Positions 63,535 to 64,000 of a stretch of DNA of 64,000 bases are shown here, piece by piece (within the stretch, counting starts at the first letter, position 1; the number at the start of each line of letters is the position of its first letter). Source of the stretch: Rhizobium favelukesii (GTDB lineage Bacteria; Pseudomonadota; Alphaproteobacteria; Rhizobiales; Rhizobiaceae). The stretch is from assembly GCF_000577275.2 (NCBI RefSeq), contig NZ_HG916855.1:310001-374000 (forward strand), read 5' to 3'. A program made the position numbers and the translations under genes. The notes under the pieces were generated by a model. It saw only the letters and a list, made by a program, of their open reading frames with translations, was not told where the DNA came from and made no database searches.

Positions 63535-64000
63535 ATGACAGGTGCATCAATCGAGACGACGCTTGAGCTTTGGGCATCATCGTTGCGCGACGTGAAGGCT
63601 CGCATGCGCAGACTGTTTACGCAGGAGCGAGTTGCAGCCTCTGCGAACCTTTTCCTGGACGGCTTGCTGGGTGACGAGCGGCGTAAGACAGGTTGGATGC
63701 GTGCTGAGGCGGCCGGTGATCCCGGCCCGTGGCGGCAACAAGCCATTCTGGGGCGCGGGCGCTGGGACGCGGACGCACTTCGCGACATCGTGCGAGAGTA
63801 TGTCGTAGAAAACCTCGCCACGGATGATGCGGTCCTGGTCATCGACGAGACGGGCTTCCTCAAGCAGGGCAAGACATCGTGCGGTGTTGCACGTCAATAT
63901 ACAGGTTCGGCTGGCAAGATAACGAACTGCCAGATCGGTGTGTTCGCCGCCTATGTGTCCGTTCGCGGTCATGCCTTTATCGATCGGGCCCTGTACTTGC
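63535..64000 (+). CDS. IS701-family transposase (5' part, continues beyond window)
   Basis: The visible 155 residues start MTGASIETTLELWASSLRDV and continue with FLDGLLGDERRKTGWMRAEA, QAILGRGRWDADALRD, then the first catalytic Asp in VLVIDETGFLKQGKTSCGVA and RQYTGSAGKITNCQIGVFAA, all typical of IS701-type transposases. GGAGGTC precedes the ATG at 63535; an ATG 4 bases earlier is out of frame. The frame is still open at the window edge. The element probably begins near 63490, where it truncates the TPR remnant on the other strand. Confidence 0.9.
   Translation, partial: MTGASIETTLELWASSLRDVKARMRRLFTQERVAASANLFLDGLLGDERRKTGWMRAEAAGDPGPWRQQAILGRGRWDADALRDIVREYVVENLATDDAVLVIDETGFLKQGKTSCGVARQYTGSAGKITNCQIGVFAAYVSVRGHAFIDRALYL

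Overview
The window looks like an accessory part (plasmid, chromid or genomic island) of a GC-rich alphaproteobacterium of the Rhizobium/Sinorhizobium (Ensifer) type. The gene families point that way: a DctB/DctD-like pair, tripartite tricarboxylate transporters, a BMP-type purine/nucleoside ABC importer, FixJ-type regulators, a SAM/cyclase/ATPase/TPR protein and a Rhizobiales 'plasmid stabilization' protein. I saw no rRNA, tRNA, CRISPR array or replication origin.

Left part, 1-25 kb (catabolic). A truncated SAM-cyclase-ATPase-TPR signalling protein faces an FAD-linked oxidase. A long minus-strand operon (14.0 to 5.3 kb) follows: HSD10-like SDR, thiolase, acyl-CoA dehydrogenase, then the four subunits of a branched-chain 2-oxoacid dehydrogenase, with a divergent AraC-type regulator. 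It fits isoleucine/valine-type acyl-CoA breakdown. Next, xdhC converges on a second minus-strand operon (24.6 to 16.4 kb) for purine-like compounds: Rieske protein, Rieske-less oxygenase catalytic subunit, GST, 8-oxoguanine-deaminase-like amidohydrolase, BMP binding protein, ATPase and two permeases.

Middle part, 25-47 kb. A DctB/DctD-like two-component pair sits directly upstream of a tctC-tctB-tctA-tctC carboxylate uptake operon. A decayed patch follows (DHFR pseudogene, transposase fragment, DUF4145 fragment). Then comes a minus-strand signalling cluster: a MASE1 kinase of about 1490 residues with seven PAS-like repeats, two FixJ-type regulators and a stand-alone receiver. On the plus strand are two paralogous NmrA-like proteins around a secreted cupin, a broken HD-domain gene, an MBL hydrolase and a nitroreductase.

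Right part, 47-64 kb. An intact IS6-family element has cut into another IS6 copy. Beyond it are a DUF892 protein, a membrane protein and a decayed DUF6766 gene. The most striking locus is 51.2-60.3 kb: four co-directional genes whose products are a glycosyltransferase (GT), a GT fused to UDP-galactopyranose mutase, a GT4 fused to a Gfo/Idh/MocA oxidoreductase and a medium-chain dehydrogenase, and a GT4 fused to a GH1-like glycosidase. The last three overlap by ATGA. It looks like a compact pathway for a glycan or glycoconjugate, probably containing galactofuranose. The end of the window is decayed: frameshifted membrane-protein and cold-shock genes, an altered plasmid-stabilization gene, a diguanylate cyclase cut off before GGDEF, the tail of a cyclase/TPR protein, and an IS701-type transposase running off the edge.

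Proteins were read directly from the sequence. Family names rest on motif recognition, not on database searches.
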